From Actinocorallia sp. API 0066 (GTDB lineage: Bacteria; Actinomycetota; Actinomycetes; Streptosporangiales; Streptosporangiaceae): a stretch of 64,000 bases of DNA. Under the pieces are notes generated by a model that was not told the DNA's origin, ran no database searches, and saw only the letters and a list, made by a program, of their open reading frames with translations. The translations under genes and the position numbers were made by a program. Positions within the stretch are counted from its first letter, which is position 1, and the number at the start of each line of letters is the position of its first letter. Shown piece by piece: positions 40,217 through 50,831 of this stretch. The stretch is from the NCBI RefSeq assembly GCF_020991275.1, contig NZ_JAJLQY010000002.1, forward strand, positions 496,001-560,000, read 5' to 3'.

Positions 40217-41367
40217 GGATAGGCATCGTCTGCCCCTACACCTGGAATGTGCCCGGAGGCGTCCAAGCGCACATCCGTGACCTGGCCGAAGCGCTCATCG
40301 CGGTCGGCCACCACGTCTCCGTCATCACTCCCGCCGACGACGACGCGGCGCTCCCGCCTTACGCCGTCTCCGCGGGCCGCGCGATCCCGGTGCCTTACAA
40401 CGGCTCGGTCGCGCGGCTCTCCTTCGGCTTCCTTTCGGCAGGGAGGGTGCGCCGCTGGATACGCGAGGGCGACTTCGACGTCCTGCACATCCACGAGCCC
40501 GCCGCGCCCAGCCTGGGCCTGCTGGCGTGCTGGGTGGCCGACGGCCCCCTCGTCGCCACGTTCCACGCCTCCTACGAGAAGTCGCGGGCGGTCAGCGTCT
40601 CCGCGCCGATCCTCCAGTCCGCGCTGGAGAAGATCACCGGCCGGATCGCCGTCTCCGAGGCCGCGCGCACCACGCTCGTGGAGCACCTGGGCGGCGACGC
40701 CGTCCTCATCCCCAACGGCATCGCCACCGCCCGGTACGAGCACGGCGAACCACTGCCCGGCTGGGCGGGCCGCACCGACGCCGAAGGCCCCGACGCCCCC
40801 CAGGCGCTCGGCTTCCTCGGCCGCCTGGACGAGCCGCGCAAGGGCCTCCCCGTGCTCCTGAAGGCGTTCGAGACGCTCGGCAGGGCACGTCCCGGGCTGC
40901 GCCTGCTCGTCGCGGGCCCCGGCGACGAGGAGGAGATCCTCGCCAAGGTCAGCCCCGAACTACGCGACCGCGTCGTGATGCTCGGCCTGGTCTCCGAGGA
41001 GGACAAGGTGCGCGCCTACCACTCGGTCGACGTGTTCGTCGCCCCCAACCTGGGCGGCGAGAGCTTCGGCATCGTGCTCACCGAGGCCATGTCGGCGGGC
41101 GCCCCGATCCTCGCCAGCGACATCGAGGCGTTCCGCAGGGTCCTGGACGACGGCCGCGCGGGCGCCCTGTTCCCCACCGGCGACCCCGCCGCGCTCGCCG
41201 AGCGGGCCGCGCTGCTCCTGGACGACGCCAAGTGCCGCGCCGACCTCTCCGAACAGGCGCGCACGGCCGTCAGGGTCTACGACTGGTCGACGGTCGCCCG
41301 TGACGTCCTGCGCGTCTACGAGACCGTCGTCGTCGGGGTGCCCGGCGCCGCGGTGACGGTCTCCTGA
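40213..41367 (+). CDS. pimA: Phosphatidyl-myo-inositol alpha-mannosyltransferase PimA
   Basis: 384 residues from TTG 40213 (TTGA overlap with patA). A GT4 (GT-B fold) glycosyltransferase: glycine-rich N-terminus RIGIVCPYTWNVPGGVQAHI, VPYNGSVARLSFG, DVLHIHEPAAPSLGLLA, and the donor-binding E-x7-E region NLGGESFGIVLTEAMSAG. Near-identical motifs are found in mycobacterial PimA, which transfers mannose from GDP-mannose to phosphatidylinositol on the inner membrane face. It is the third gene of the PIM operon and overlaps the next by one base. Confidence 0.95.
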   Translation: MRIGIVCPYTWNVPGGVQAHIRDLAEALIAVGHHVSVITPADDDAALPPYAVSAGRAIPVPYNGSVARLSFGFLSAGRVRRWIREGDFDVLHIHEPAAPSLGLLACWVADGPLVATFHASYEKSRAVSVSAPILQSALEKITGRIAVSEAARTTLVEHLGGDAVLIPNGIATARYEHGEPLPGWAGRTDAEGPDAPQALGFLGRLDEPRKGLPVLLKAFETLGRARPGLRLLVAGPGDEEEILAKVSPELRDRVVMLGLVSEEDKVRAYHSVDVFVAPNLGGESFGIVLTEAMSAGAPILASDIEAFRRVLDDGRAGALFPTGDPAALAERAALLLDDAKCRADLSEQARTAVRVYDWSTVARDVLRVYETVVVGVPGAAVTVS

Positions 41368-41894
41368 TGGACGGCCTGATCACGGCCCTGCTGTGGCTCG
41401 CCGCGCTGTTCCTGGTGTTCACCTACGTCTCGTGGCGCGCGGGCCGCCTGGACCGCCTGCACGCCCGCGTGGACCTCGCCAGGGCGGCCCTGGACGCCGC
41501 GCTCGTCCGCCGCGCCGCCGTCGCCCTGGAACTGGCCGCCTCGCAGCTGCTCGACCCCGCCACGAGCCTCCTGCTCGCGGCCGCCGCGCACGCCGCCCGC
41601 ACCGCCGACGCCGAGTCCCGCGAGTTCGCCGAGAGCGACCTGTCCCGGGCGCTGCGCGCCGCCGTCGACCAGCCGGGGCTGCGCGCCACCCTCGACGGCC
41701 GGGGCGCGCCGCTCTTCGAGGAGCTGGACGCCGCCGTCCAGAAGGTCATGTTCGCCCGCCGCTTCTCCAACGACGCCGTCTCGGCGACCCGCATCGCCAG
41801 GCGCCGGATCCTCGCCCGGCTGCTGCCGCTCGCCGGGCACGCACCGATGCCGGAATTCTTTGAGATCGACGACGTTCCTCCCATGCTGGACTAG
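41367..41894 (+). CDS. Membrane-anchored helical protein (Rv2609c N-terminal-like)
   Basis: 175 residues; ATG 41367 shares its A with the pimA stop. One N-terminal membrane segment (ALLWLAALFLVFTYVSWRAG) is followed by a helical, LemA-like domain (RLDRLHARVDLARAALDAAL). In mycobacteria the protein at this position has a similar N-terminal part fused to a NUDIX domain. No NUDIX box is seen here, so the NUDIX part is absent or located elsewhere. Its conserved place after pimA suggests a link with envelope lipids, but the function is unknown. Confidence 0.75.
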   Translation: MDGLITALLWLAALFLVFTYVSWRAGRLDRLHARVDLARAALDAALVRRAAVALELAASQLLDPATSLLLAAAAHAARTADAESREFAESDLSRALRAAVDQPGLRATLDGRGAPLFEELDAAVQKVMFARRFSNDAVSATRIARRRILARLLPLAGHAPMPEFFEIDDVPPMLD

Positions 41895-41941
41895 CTCGGG
41901 TATCTTCGAGCCGGTTCATTCGGCGGGGCGAAGGAGCGGGC

Positions 41942-42964
41942 GTGCGCGGTATCTCCAGACGCGGATTCACCGTCTCGCTGCTGGGGGTCGCCGTCGCGGC
42001 GTGCGGCGGCAAGCCCGAGAGCCCCGCCCCGACCACACCACCGACGCCGACCCCCGAACCCACCCCGACGCCGACGCCCACACCCACCGGCCTCGACTAC
42101 CACCCGTTCACGGGCGGCGGTAAGGGGTTGCGGAACCGCGTCCTCGCCGTCAAGATCGACAACACCGGGCCCGCGCTCCCGCAGCTCGGCCTGCGCTCGG
42201 CCGACATCGTCTACGTCGAACAGGTCGAAGGCGGCCAGACCCGCCTCATGGCCGTGTTCTGCTCGAAGTACCCCGAGCGGGTCGGGCCGATCCGCAGCGC
42301 CCGGATCTCCGACCTGCACCTCCTCAGCCAGTTCTCCAGGCCCGCCCTCGCCTTCTCCGGCGTCCAGGGCAAGATGAAGCCCGAGATCAGGGCCGCCTCC
42401 CTCATCGACGTCTCCGAGGACAACGGCCCGCGCGGCTACCTGCGGTACACCGGGCGGTACGCGCCCTACAACCTCTTCGGCGACGTGAAAGCGCTGCTCA
42501 GGCGGGCCCCCAAGGCGGGCCGCGCCAAGGACATCGGCTTCCGCTTCGGGCCCGCGCCCGCCGGAGGCCGCAAGCTCAAGCAGTTCACCGCGCGCTGGCC
42601 CGCCGCCACCCTCACCTTCCGCTGGTCCGCCCCGCACCGGCGCTGGCTCCTCTACCGCAACGGCGTCCCCAGCCGTGCGGCCGAAGGCGGCATCCAGGGC
42701 GGCAGGACGATCGTCATCCAGTACGTCAAGACCAGGCGCTCCCGCTACCACGACTTCCTCGGCGCCTACACGCCCTACCTACGCGTCACCGGCAACGGCC
42801 GCGCCCTCGTGCTGCGCGACGGCAAGGCTTACAAGTGCACGTGGTCACGTCCCACCGAACGCGAGGGCACCGTCTTCACCACCGCTGACGGCGAACGTAT
42901 GACGTTCGCGCGCGGCCAGGTCTGGGTCGTCCTCGTGAACGACGGGAAGCCCGTCATGCCGTAA
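41942..42964 (+). CDS. DUF3048 domain lipoprotein (YerB-like)
   Basis: 340 residues from GTG 41942. The N-terminus RGISRRGFTVSLLGVAVAAC is a lipoprotein signal with paired arginines, so Tat export is possible. A Thr/Pro-rich linker (TPTPEPTPTPTPTPT) links to the DUF3048 domain: LAVKIDNTGPALPQLGLRSA, VYVEQVEGGQTRLMAVF, RVGPIRSARISDL. The C-terminal DUF3048_C domain has GTVFTTADGERMTFARGQVW. Homologues are surface lipoproteins of unknown role in Gram-positive bacteria. It stands alone between the PIM operon and pdxS. Confidence 0.9.
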   Translation: MRGISRRGFTVSLLGVAVAACGGKPESPAPTTPPTPTPEPTPTPTPTPTGLDYHPFTGGGKGLRNRVLAVKIDNTGPALPQLGLRSADIVYVEQVEGGQTRLMAVFCSKYPERVGPIRSARISDLHLLSQFSRPALAFSGVQGKMKPEIRAASLIDVSEDNGPRGYLRYTGRYAPYNLFGDVKALLRRAPKAGRAKDIGFRFGPAPAGGRKLKQFTARWPAATLTFRWSAPHRRWLLYRNGVPSRAAEGGIQGGRTIVIQYVKTRRSRYHDFLGAYTPYLRVTGNGRALVLRDGKAYKCTWSRPTEREGTVFTTADGERMTFARGQVWVVLVNDGKPVMP

Positions 42965-43097
42965 GCCGATCGCGCCGGGCGCTGACACAGTGCCGGGTCG
43001 AAGACGTGTTTGATCAGGCAATATCATGGAGCATGACTGGTTTGTTGTCGGTCCAAGTTGAAGTTCGCCCTGTTTGTCGTCTGTGAGGAAAACACCC

Positions 43098-44003
<906 letters not shown>

Positions 44004-44102
44004 CCGGCCGCGTCCTCCCGTCCCCTCGCCGGACCGGCGTCCGGCACGTTAGCCTTGCGTGACGGCTTGTTCGCTCGGGCGGCGGGGAGGGGAGTGCTGG
44101 GC

Positions 44103-44720
44103 GTGGGATGGTCGGTGGCGCTGGCGTGCGCGAACAGCGGAGGCGACCCGGGCGCCGTGTTCCGGCCGGGGCTCGAACCCGACGCGCGGGCCGGGCTCGA
44201 CCTGGCCAGACGGCTCTACCCGGCCGCCGCGATCGAGCCGACCGGCGAGACGGTCCTCGACTTCGCGCTGTGGCCGTACGAGGACGAGGTCTTCATCGGC
44301 GCCTACCCCGGCGGCCTCGCCGTCTGCGACCGGCGGCTGTTCCAGCTCGACGACGGCGCCCGGCGCGTCGCCGACATGATCGCCACCGAGCTGCCCAACG
44401 CCGACTGCGGCGTCCTCGTCCTGCACGACAGGGTCTCGGCCTGCTGGTTCCGCTGGTACACCAAGGGCCACCTGGTGCGCGACGTGTACGTCACCGGCGA
44501 GGACGGCGTCGTCGTCGACCAGGGCGAACGGCTGCCCGCCGAAGCGCCCTTCTGGAAGACGATCGACCGGGGCGCCCCCGACGTCCCGCTTCCGTTCACG
44601 CCCGAGGAGTTCGGCCTCGAACTCGCCCGCGCCTGCCTGTTCGGCAGGGAGCTGACCGGCCGCGGCGACGACGGGTTCCTCCCCCTGGAACTGCCGCTGC
44701 GCCGCTTCCGGCTCGCCTGA
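44103..44720 (+). CDS. DUF6928-like protein
   Basis: 205 residues from GTG 44103, with GGGGAG 8 bases upstream; GTG 44094 is also possible. The protein has the pattern seen in DUF6928 family proteins of actinobacteria: LACANSGGDP near the start, DLARRLYPAAAIEPTGE, YPGGLAVCDRRLF, and RWYTKGHLVRDVYVTGEDGV with VVDQGERLPAEAPFW near the end. Function unknown. It sits between pdxS and pdxT, where mycobacteria have an acyl-CoA thioesterase, so it is probably transcribed with the PLP genes without being part of the synthase. Confidence 0.75.
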   Translation: MGWSVALACANSGGDPGAVFRPGLEPDARAGLDLARRLYPAAAIEPTGETVLDFALWPYEDEVFIGAYPGGLAVCDRRLFQLDDGARRVADMIATELPNADCGVLVLHDRVSACWFRWYTKGHLVRDVYVTGEDGVVVDQGERLPAEAPFWKTIDRGAPDVPLPFTPEEFGLELARACLFGRELTGRGDDGFLPLELPLRRFRLA

Positions 44721-44795
44721 CCGGCACCGCGCAGGGAAGATCACCGCGCCCCCCGCGCGTTCTACACTGGAAGTCCCACCCGGAAAGGCTCGGTC

Positions 44796-45413
44796 TTGTC
44801 TCTTGTCATCGGCGTGCTCGCCCTCCAGGGCGACGTGCGCGAGCACGCCCACGCGCTGGAGGCGTCCGGCGCCACCGCCGTCGGCGTCCGCAGGGCCGAG
44901 GAGCTCGACCGCTGCGACGGCCTGGTCATCCCCGGCGGGGAGTCCACCGCGATGTGGCGGCTCATGCGCGCCTTCGACCTGCTGGAGCCGCTGCGCAAGC
45001 GGATCGAAGCGGGGCTGCCCGCCTACGGCTCGTGCGCCGGCATGATCATGCTGGCGGACCGGATCGAGGACGGCGTCGAAGGCCAGGAGACCATCGGCGG
45101 CATCGACATGACCGTCCGCCGCAACGCCTTCGGTCGCCAAGTGGACTCGCACGAGTCTACGATTCAGTTCGACGGCCGCCCGCTGGAGGCGGTGTTCATC
45201 CGGGCCCCCTGGGTGGAGTCCGTCGGTGAGGGCGTGGAGATCCTGGGAAGCGTCGAGCGTCCCGTACACCCCGTTGAGGGGGCACCACGTAGGATCGTCG
45301 CGGTTCGGCAGGGGCGCCTCATGGCGACCGCCTTCCACCCCGAACTCACCGGCGACCCCACCGTGCACCGCTACTTCACCGAGCTGGTGCGTCAGTCGAA
45401 GAACGAGGAGTAA
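44796..45413 (+). CDS. pdxT: Pyridoxal 5'-phosphate synthase glutaminase subunit PdxT
   Basis: 205 residues from TTG 44796, with GGAAAGG about 7 bases upstream and a TACACT -10 element at 44763. A class I glutamine amidotransferase: LVIPGGEST, nucleophile Cys in [14 protein letters not shown] (GSCAG for the commoner GTCAG), and catalytic His-Glu in [10 protein letters not shown]. It hydrolyses glutamine and channels ammonia to PdxS in a 12+12 complex. A separate -10 element suggests it can be transcribed apart from pdxS, together with yebC. Confidence 0.96.
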   Translation: MSLVIGVLALQGDVREHAHALEASGATAVGVRRAEELDRCDGLVIPGGESTAMWRLMRAFDLLEPLRKRIEAGLPAYGSCAGMIMLADRIEDGVEGQETIGGIDMTVRRNAFGRQVDSHESTIQFDGRPLEAVFIRAPWVESVGEGVEILGSVERPVHPVEGAPRRIVAVRQGRLMATAFHPELTGDPTVHRYFTELVRQSKNEE

Positions 45414-45418
45414 AGAGC

Positions 45419-46177
45419 ATGTCCGGCCACTCCAAATGGGCGACGACCAAGCACAAGAAGGCGGCCCTGGACGCCAAGCGGGGCAAGCTCTTCGCCAAGC
45501 TGATCAAGAACATCGAGGTGGCGGCCCGCACCGGCGGCCCCGACCCCGACTCCAACCCGACGCTCTTCGACGCCATCTACAAGGCGAAGAAGAACTCGGT
45601 GCCCAACGACAACATCGAGCGGGCCCGCAAGCGCGGCGGCGGCCTCGAAGCCGGCGGCGCCGAATACCAGACGATCATGTACGAGGGCTACGCGCCCGGC
45701 GGCGTCGCGGTGCTCATCGAGTGCCTCACCGACAACCGCAACCGCGCCGCGTCCGAGGTCCGGGTCGCGCTGACCCGCAACGGCGGCTCCCTCGCCGACC
45801 CCGGCTCGGTCTCCTACATGTTCCACCGCAAGGGCGTCGTCGTCGTCCCCAAGTCCGGCACCACCGAGGACGACGTCATGATGGCGGCCCTCGAAGCCGG
45901 CGCCGAGGAGATCACCGACCTGGGCGAGAACTTCGAGGTCGTCTCCGAAGCCGGCGACCTCATCGGCGTCCGCAAGTCCATCCAGGACGCCGGCATCGAC
46001 TACGAGTCCGCCGAGTCGAGCTTCCTCCCGACCATGCAGGTCCCACTGGACGCGGACGGGGCCCGGAAGGTCATCAAACTGCTCGACGCCCTGGAAGACA
46101 GCGACGACGTCCAGAACGTCTGGTCCAACATGGACGTCCCCGACACCGTCCTCGCCGAACTGGAAGAGGACGAGTAG
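45419..46177 (+). CDS. yebC: YebC/PmpR family transcriptional regulator or translation factor
   Basis: 252 residues, beginning [20 protein letters not shown], the hallmark of YebC proteins. Three domains follow: helical N-terminal, then [20 protein letters not shown] and a C-terminal domain ending [19 protein letters not shown]. The family was described as transcriptional regulators, and some members act in translation of difficult sequences or mitochondrial translation. It lies 5 bp after pdxT and upstream of ruvC, an order conserved in actinobacteria. Confidence 0.96.
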   Translation: MSGHSKWATTKHKKAALDAKRGKLFAKLIKNIEVAARTGGPDPDSNPTLFDAIYKAKKNSVPNDNIERARKRGGGLEAGGAEYQTIMYEGYAPGGVAVLIECLTDNRNRAASEVRVALTRNGGSLADPGSVSYMFHRKGVVVVPKSGTTEDDVMMAALEAGAEEITDLGENFEVVSEAGDLIGVRKSIQDAGIDYESAESSFLPTMQVPLDADGARKVIKLLDALEDSDDVQNVWSNMDVPDTVLAELEEDE

Positions 46178-46287
46178 GAGATCACACGCGTCTGTACCGT
46201 CGCCCCGCTGGTTTGTCAGCGGGGCGCGGTAGTTTGGGGCGTGTCGGATCGGCCGAACTGGTGTTCGCAGATTTTTTAGGGGTGTCG

Positions 46288-46824
46288 GTGCGGGTGCTTG
46301 GGGTGGATCCCGGATTGACTCGGTGTGGGGTTGGGGTGGTGGAGGGGGTGCCTGGGGGGGCTTTGGGGTTGGTTTATGTGGGGGTGGTGCGGACGGATGC
46401 GGAGCTTGATCAGGCTGAGCGGTTGTTGCGGATCGAGCGGGGGTTGGAGAAGGTGCTTGATGAGTATCGGCCGGAGGCGGTGGCGGTGGAGAGGGTGTTC
46501 GCGCAGCACAACGTGTCCACGGTGATCGGGACGGCGCAGGCGGCGGGGGTCGCGATGTTGTGCGCGGCTCGGCGGGGGCTGCCTGTGGGGTTGCACACGC
46601 CCAGTGAGGCGAAGGCGGCGATCACCGGGAGTGGGCGGGCTGACAAGGCTCAGGTGACGCTTATGGTGACGCGGCTGCTGCGGCTCTCGGAGGCGCCGAA
46701 GCCCGCCGACGCGGCTGACGCGTTGGCGTTGGCGATCTGTCACGTGTGGCGTGGGGGAGCGCAGGCGCGGCTGGCGGCGGCGCAGCGGGCGGCGCGCGGC
46801 CGGGGGATCGGAGGTGGGCGGTGA
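46288..46824 (+). CDS. ruvC: Holliday junction resolvase RuvC
   Basis: 178 residues from GTG 46288, with AGGGG 5 bases upstream. The RNase H-like core has [20 protein letters not shown] (first catalytic Asp), [20 protein letters not shown] (Glu) and [16 protein letters not shown] (two Asp). It cuts Holliday junctions symmetrically after RuvAB branch migration. Its stop overlaps ruvA (GTGA). The first 270 bp and the region before it are strongly G-rich and C-poor on the coding strand. Confidence 0.96.
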   Translation: MRVLGVDPGLTRCGVGVVEGVPGGALGLVYVGVVRTDAELDQAERLLRIERGLEKVLDEYRPEAVAVERVFAQHNVSTVIGTAQAAGVAMLCAARRGLPVGLHTPSEAKAAITGSGRADKAQVTLMVTRLLRLSEAPKPADAADALALAICHVWRGGAQARLAAAQRAARGRGIGGGR

Positions 46825-47426
46825 TCGCGTACGTGCGCGGGCAGGTCGCGGCGGCGGGGCCCGAGGGCGCCGTGCTGGACGTCGGCGGCATCGGGTTCGC
46901 GCTGGTGTGCGCCCCGGCGACGGCGGCGGCGCTCGTGCCAGGCCAGGAGGCCCGGCTCGCGGCGTCCCTCGTGGTCCGTGAGGACTCGCTCACCCTGTAC
47001 GGGTTCGCTGACGACGACGAGAAGCGGGTCTTCGAGCTCGTCCAGACGGCCAGCGGCGTCGGCCCCAGGGTCGCGCTCGCCATGCTGGCCACGCTGACGC
47101 CCGACGAGATCCGCAGGGCCGTCGCCACCGGCGACGCCCGCGCCCTCACCCGGGTGCCCGGCATCGGCCCCAAGGGCGCGCAGAAGATCATCCTGGAGCT
47201 CAAGGACAAGCTCGGCGCGCCCGTCGGCACCGGCGGCATCCCCGTCCCGGCGCCGCGCGTCCAGCCGTGGCGCGAACAGGTCGCGGCGGGCCTGCAGAGC
47301 CTCGGCTGGGGCGTCCGCGAGGCGGAGGCGGCCGTGGACGCCGTCGCGGCCGACCTCGACGGCGAGCAGGTGCCGCCGATCCCCGAACTGCTGAAGTCCG
47401 CGCTGAAGAAGCTGAGCCGCCCGTGA
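46821..47426 (+). CDS. ruvA: Holliday junction branch migration protein RuvA
   Basis: 201 residues from GTG 46821, overlapping ruvC. Domain I is an OB fold ([38 protein letters not shown]). Domain II has two helix-hairpin-helix motifs ([17 protein letters not shown] and [20 protein letters not shown]). Domain III, which binds RuvB, is the C-terminal [18 protein letters not shown]. It binds four-way junctions and recruits RuvB. Its stop overlaps the ruvB start. Confidence 0.97.
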   Translation: MIAYVRGQVAAAGPEGAVLDVGGIGFALVCAPATAAALVPGQEARLAASLVVREDSLTLYGFADDDEKRVFELVQTASGVGPRVALAMLATLTPDEIRRAVATGDARALTRVPGIGPKGAQKIILELKDKLGAPVGTGGIPVPAPRVQPWREQVAAGLQSLGWGVREAEAAVDAVAADLDGEQVPPIPELLKSALKKLSRP

Positions 47427-48475
47427 GCGAGGAAAGGCTCGTCGGCGGGGAGCAGAGCGTCGAGGACCGCGCGATCGACGCGGCGCTGCGCCCCAAGAAG
47501 CTCGACGACTTCGTCGGCCAGCACCGGGTCCGCGAACAGCTCTCGCTGGTGCTGCAGAGCGCGATGCGGCGCGGCAGGGCCCCGGACCACGTGCTGCTGT
47601 CCGGCGGCCCCGGCCTCGGCAAGACGACCCTCGCCATGATCATCGCGGCCGAGCTGGGCAAGCCGCTGCGGATCACCAGCGGCCCGGCGATCGAGCGCGC
47701 GGGCGATCTCGCGGCGATCCTGTCCACCCTCACCGAGGGCGAGGTGCTGTTCCTGGACGAGATCCACCGGATGGCCCGCCCCGCCGAGGAGATGCTCTAC
47801 CTGGCGATGGAGGACTTCCGCGTCGACGTCGTCGTCGGCAAGGGTCCGGGCGCCACAGCGATCCCGCTGGACATCGCGCCCTTCACCCTCGTCGGCGCCA
47901 CCACCAGGGCGGGCATGCTGCCGGGCCCGCTGCGCGACAGGTTCGGGTTCGTCGCCCACATGGACTTCTACGAGCCGTCCGAGCTGGAGGAGATCGTCCG
48001 CCGCTCGGCCGGGCTGCTCGGCGTCCGGATCGAGGACGAGGCCGCCGCCGAGGTCGCGTTCCGCTCGCGCGGCACCCCGCGCATCGCCAACCGGCTGCTG
48101 CGCCGGGTCCGCGACTACGCCGAGGTGCGCGCGGACGGCCTCGTCACCCGCGATCTGGCGCACGCCGCCCTCGCCCTGTACGAGGTGGACGCCCAGGGCC
48201 TGGACCGGCTGGACCGCGCCGTCCTGCACGCGCTGCTCACCAAGTTCGGCGGCGGCCCCGTCGGCCTGTCCACGCTGGCCGTGAGCGTCGGGGAGGAGCC
48301 GGAGACGGTCGAGGTCGTCGCGGAGCCGTTCCTGGTCCGCCAGGGGCTGCTGGCCCGCACCCCGCGCGGCCGGATCGCGACCCCCGCCGCATGGGCCCAC
48401 CTGGGGCTGGCCCCGCCGCCCGTGCCGGGGCGGGCCGCGCCCACGTTGTTCGACGTGGACGGCGAACCCGACTAG
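47423..48475 (+). CDS. ruvB: Holliday junction branch migration ATPase RuvB
   Basis: 350 residues from GTG 47423 (GTGA overlap with ruvA). AAA+ motor: [18 protein letters not shown], Walker [14 protein letters not shown], Walker [11 protein letters not shown], sensor 1 [11 protein letters not shown], arginine finger PLRDRFGF, sensor 2 [20 protein letters not shown], and a C-terminal winged helix ([20 protein letters not shown]). It drives branch migration of Holliday junctions with RuvA. It ends the ruvCAB operon; a separate promoter-like region of 150 bp precedes yajC. Confidence 0.97.
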   Translation: MSEERLVGGEQSVEDRAIDAALRPKKLDDFVGQHRVREQLSLVLQSAMRRGRAPDHVLLSGGPGLGKTTLAMIIAAELGKPLRITSGPAIERAGDLAAILSTLTEGEVLFLDEIHRMARPAEEMLYLAMEDFRVDVVVGKGPGATAIPLDIAPFTLVGATTRAGMLPGPLRDRFGFVAHMDFYEPSELEEIVRRSAGLLGVRIEDEAAAEVAFRSRGTPRIANRLLRRVRDYAEVRADGLVTRDLAHAALALYEVDAQGLDRLDRAVLHALLTKFGGGPVGLSTLAVSVGEEPETVEVVAEPFLVRQGLLARTPRGRIATPAAWAHLGLAPPPVPGRAAPTLFDVDGEPD

Positions 48476-48625
48476 CCTGGCGCGCAGGGACCGGGAACTT
48501 CGCGGCGGGTTGGGTCGTCACGTCTTTGCCGGTGGGACTCCCGGATGTCTAGACTCCGGGACCACCCCGGGATCTGATCACCGGCGACCGGCCCCGACTC
48601 GACCTCACCAAGAAAACAGGACCTC

Positions 48626-49015
48626 ATGATTCTCGCAGCCCAGGAGGGCGGCAACGCGCTCGCCTCCTTCATCCCGCTGATCCTCATCGCTGTGGCGTTC
48701 TACTTCTTCCTGATCCGTCCGCAGAAGAAGCGGCAGCAGGAGCAGCAGAAGATGCAGTCGAGCCTGCACCCCGGCACGCGGGTCGTGACTTCGGCGGGCA
48801 TCTACGGCACGGTGCTGGACACCGACGAGGGCGACATCCTGCTGGAGATCGCCGAGGGCGTGGAGATCCGCGTCCTGGCCCAGGCCGTGCTGCGGGTGGT
48901 CGAGGACGTCGACTACGTGGTGGACGAGGAAGTGTCCACCGGTGCCGAGGACGGCGTCGAGCTGACCAAGGGCACGGACGGCAAGTCCGAGATCCAGGCC
49001 GGCGACAAGGGCTGA
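48626..49015 (+). CDS. yajC: Preprotein translocase subunit YajC
   Basis: 129 residues. A single N-terminal membrane helix (ASFIPLILIAVAFYFFLIRP) is followed by the family signature RPQKKRQQEQQKMQSSLHPG and the SH3-like domain TRVVTSAGIYGTVLDTDEGD. The acidic C-terminal tail is extended. It associates with SecDF at the cytoplasmic membrane. It lies 70 bp upstream of secD in the same direction. A TAGACT -10 element is visible around 48549. Confidence 0.95.
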   Translation: MILAAQEGGNALASFIPLILIAVAFYFFLIRPQKKRQQEQQKMQSSLHPGTRVVTSAGIYGTVLDTDEGDILLEIAEGVEIRVLAQAVLRVVEDVDYVVDEEVSTGAEDGVELTKGTDGKSEIQAGDKG

Positions 49016-49085
49016 TCCCCCACTTCCACCAGTGGCGGCGGCCCTACCGGGCCGCCGAGGGATCGAACAGGAAGAATCGACCACA

Positions 49086-50831
49086 GTGGCGTCCAGCAAC
49101 CGTAACGTCCCGAACCCGGTGCGCACCCTCGTCGCGTTCTTCGCGGTGCTCGGTGTGCTCACCGCGGTGATGTTCCTCCAGGGGTCACCGGTCCCCAAAC
49201 TCGGCCTCGACCTGGCCGGCGGCACCACGATCACGATGACCGCCCAGACGGAGAGCGGCAAGAACGCGCCGGCCGACCAGATGGACCAGGCCGTCAAGAT
49301 CATCCGTGAGCGCGTCAGCGGCAACGGACTGAACGACGCCGAGGTGACCAAGCAGGGCGACAACGTCATCGTCGTCTCCGTGCCGGGTGACCGGGAGGAC
49401 CAGCAGCAGATCATCGAGCTCGTCGGCACCACCGCGCAGCTCCAGTTCCGCCAGGTCCTGGTCTCCGGCTTCGGCGGCGGCGACGCCCCCGACGAGGAGC
49501 AGCCCGCCGTCACCCCGAGCGGGCCCGCGACCCCGGCGCCGACCGGCGCCCCGAGCGCGTCACCGACCGACAAGAACCGGGCGTTGTCCAGCGGGCTGGC
49601 CGCCGCCCCCACCGAGACCCCGGCGCCGACCGCCACCCCGGCCGGTGCCCCGTCTCCCGCGGTCACCGAGCCTGACCCGGCCGAGGCCGACGAGGACTTC
49701 TCCGCCGTCACGGACAAGGCGGTCATCCAGAAGTACCTGAAGACCGTCTGCCCGAAGAAGGGCGCGAAGGTCGACGGCGCCGACGACCCGAACGCCCAGT
49801 ACGTCGTGGCGTGCGAGGAGGACGGCAGCTACAAGTACATCCTCGGCCCGGTCGCCGTGCCCGGCACCGAGGTCAAGGAGGCCAACGTCTCCGCGCCCAA
49901 CGCGCAGACCGGCCAGACCGGCTGGGAGGTCGTCCTGACCTTCAAGAAGAACGGGACGACGGCGTTCGGCGAGCTGACCAAGAAGGCGAACGCCGCCTAC
50001 CTGACCAACCCGATGTCGCCCGAGGCGCAGATCGCGATCGTGCTGGACGGCCGTGTCGTGTCGGCCCCGCAGATCTCCAACGGCGCCATCCTGGGCGGCA
50101 CCGCGAGCATCTCCGGCGGCGCCGACTTCACCCAGGCGTACGCCGACAACCTCGCCGAGGTGCTGAAGTACGGCGCGCTGCCGCTCCAGTTCCCCGAGGA
50201 CAAGCAGACGGTCAGCCAGATCTCGTCTAACCTGGGCGCCGACCAGTTGCGCGGCGGCCTCATCGCCGGGGCGATCGGGCTCGGGCTCGTGGTGTTCTAC
50301 TGCCTCTGGTACTACCGGGCGCTGGGCTTCGTCGCGGTGGCGAGCCTCATCGTCGCGACGGCCGTCACCTACGTGCTCGTGGTGATCCTCGGGGAGAACG
50401 CCAACTTCCGGGTGTCGCTGCCGCACATCATCGGCCTGATCGTCTCGATCGGCATCACCGCCGACTCGTTCATCGTCTACTTCGAACGGCTCCGCGACGA
50501 GCTGCGGCTCGGCAGGCCGCTGCGCTCGTCGGTGGAGAACGCGTGGAGGCGGGCCCGCCGCACGATCATCGTCGCCGACGCGGTGACGATGCTGGCCGGT
50601 CTTGTGCTGTACTTCCTCGCGGTCGGCGGCGTCCGGGGCTTCGCGTTCGCGATGGCCCTCACCACGCTCATCGACCTCATCGTGGTGTTCTTCTTCACCA
50701 AGCCGCTGGTGGCGCTGCTCGCCCGGATGCCGTTCTTCAGCAAGGGCCACCCGTGGTCCGGGCTCGACACGAGCCAGCTCCACAAGCCCACTCCCACCGC
50801 ATTCCGTGCGGCGAAGCGCCTGGAGGCATGA
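49086..50831 (+). CDS. secD: Protein translocase subunit SecD
   Basis: 581 residues from GTG 49086. First membrane segment TLVAFFAVLGVLTAVMFLQG, then the large extracytoplasmic domain beginning LGLDLAGGTTITMTAQTESG, with a long Ala/Pro/Thr-rich insertion (about residues 145-215) and a domain with two cysteines (LKTVCPKKG and YVVACEEDG) that may form a disulfide, typical of actinobacteria. Five C-terminal helices follow with IIGLIVSIGITADSFIVYFE, the conserved RND proton path. With SecF it uses the proton gradient to complete Sec export. It overlaps the secF start. Confidence 0.96.
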   Translation: MASSNRNVPNPVRTLVAFFAVLGVLTAVMFLQGSPVPKLGLDLAGGTTITMTAQTESGKNAPADQMDQAVKIIRERVSGNGLNDAEVTKQGDNVIVVSVPGDREDQQQIIELVGTTAQLQFRQVLVSGFGGGDAPDEEQPAVTPSGPATPAPTGAPSASPTDKNRALSSGLAAAPTETPAPTATPAGAPSPAVTEPDPAEADEDFSAVTDKAVIQKYLKTVCPKKGAKVDGADDPNAQYVVACEEDGSYKYILGPVAVPGTEVKEANVSAPNAQTGQTGWEVVLTFKKNGTTAFGELTKKANAAYLTNPMSPEAQIAIVLDGRVVSAPQISNGAILGGTASISGGADFTQAYADNLAEVLKYGALPLQFPEDKQTVSQISSNLGADQLRGGLIAGAIGLGLVVFYCLWYYRALGFVAVASLIVATAVTYVLVVILGENANFRVSLPHIIGLIVSIGITADSFIVYFERLRDELRLGRPLRSSVENAWRRARRTIIVADAVTMLAGLVLYFLAVGGVRGFAFAMALTTLIDLIVVFFFTKPLVALLARMPFFSKGHPWSGLDTSQLHKPTPTAFRAAKRLEA

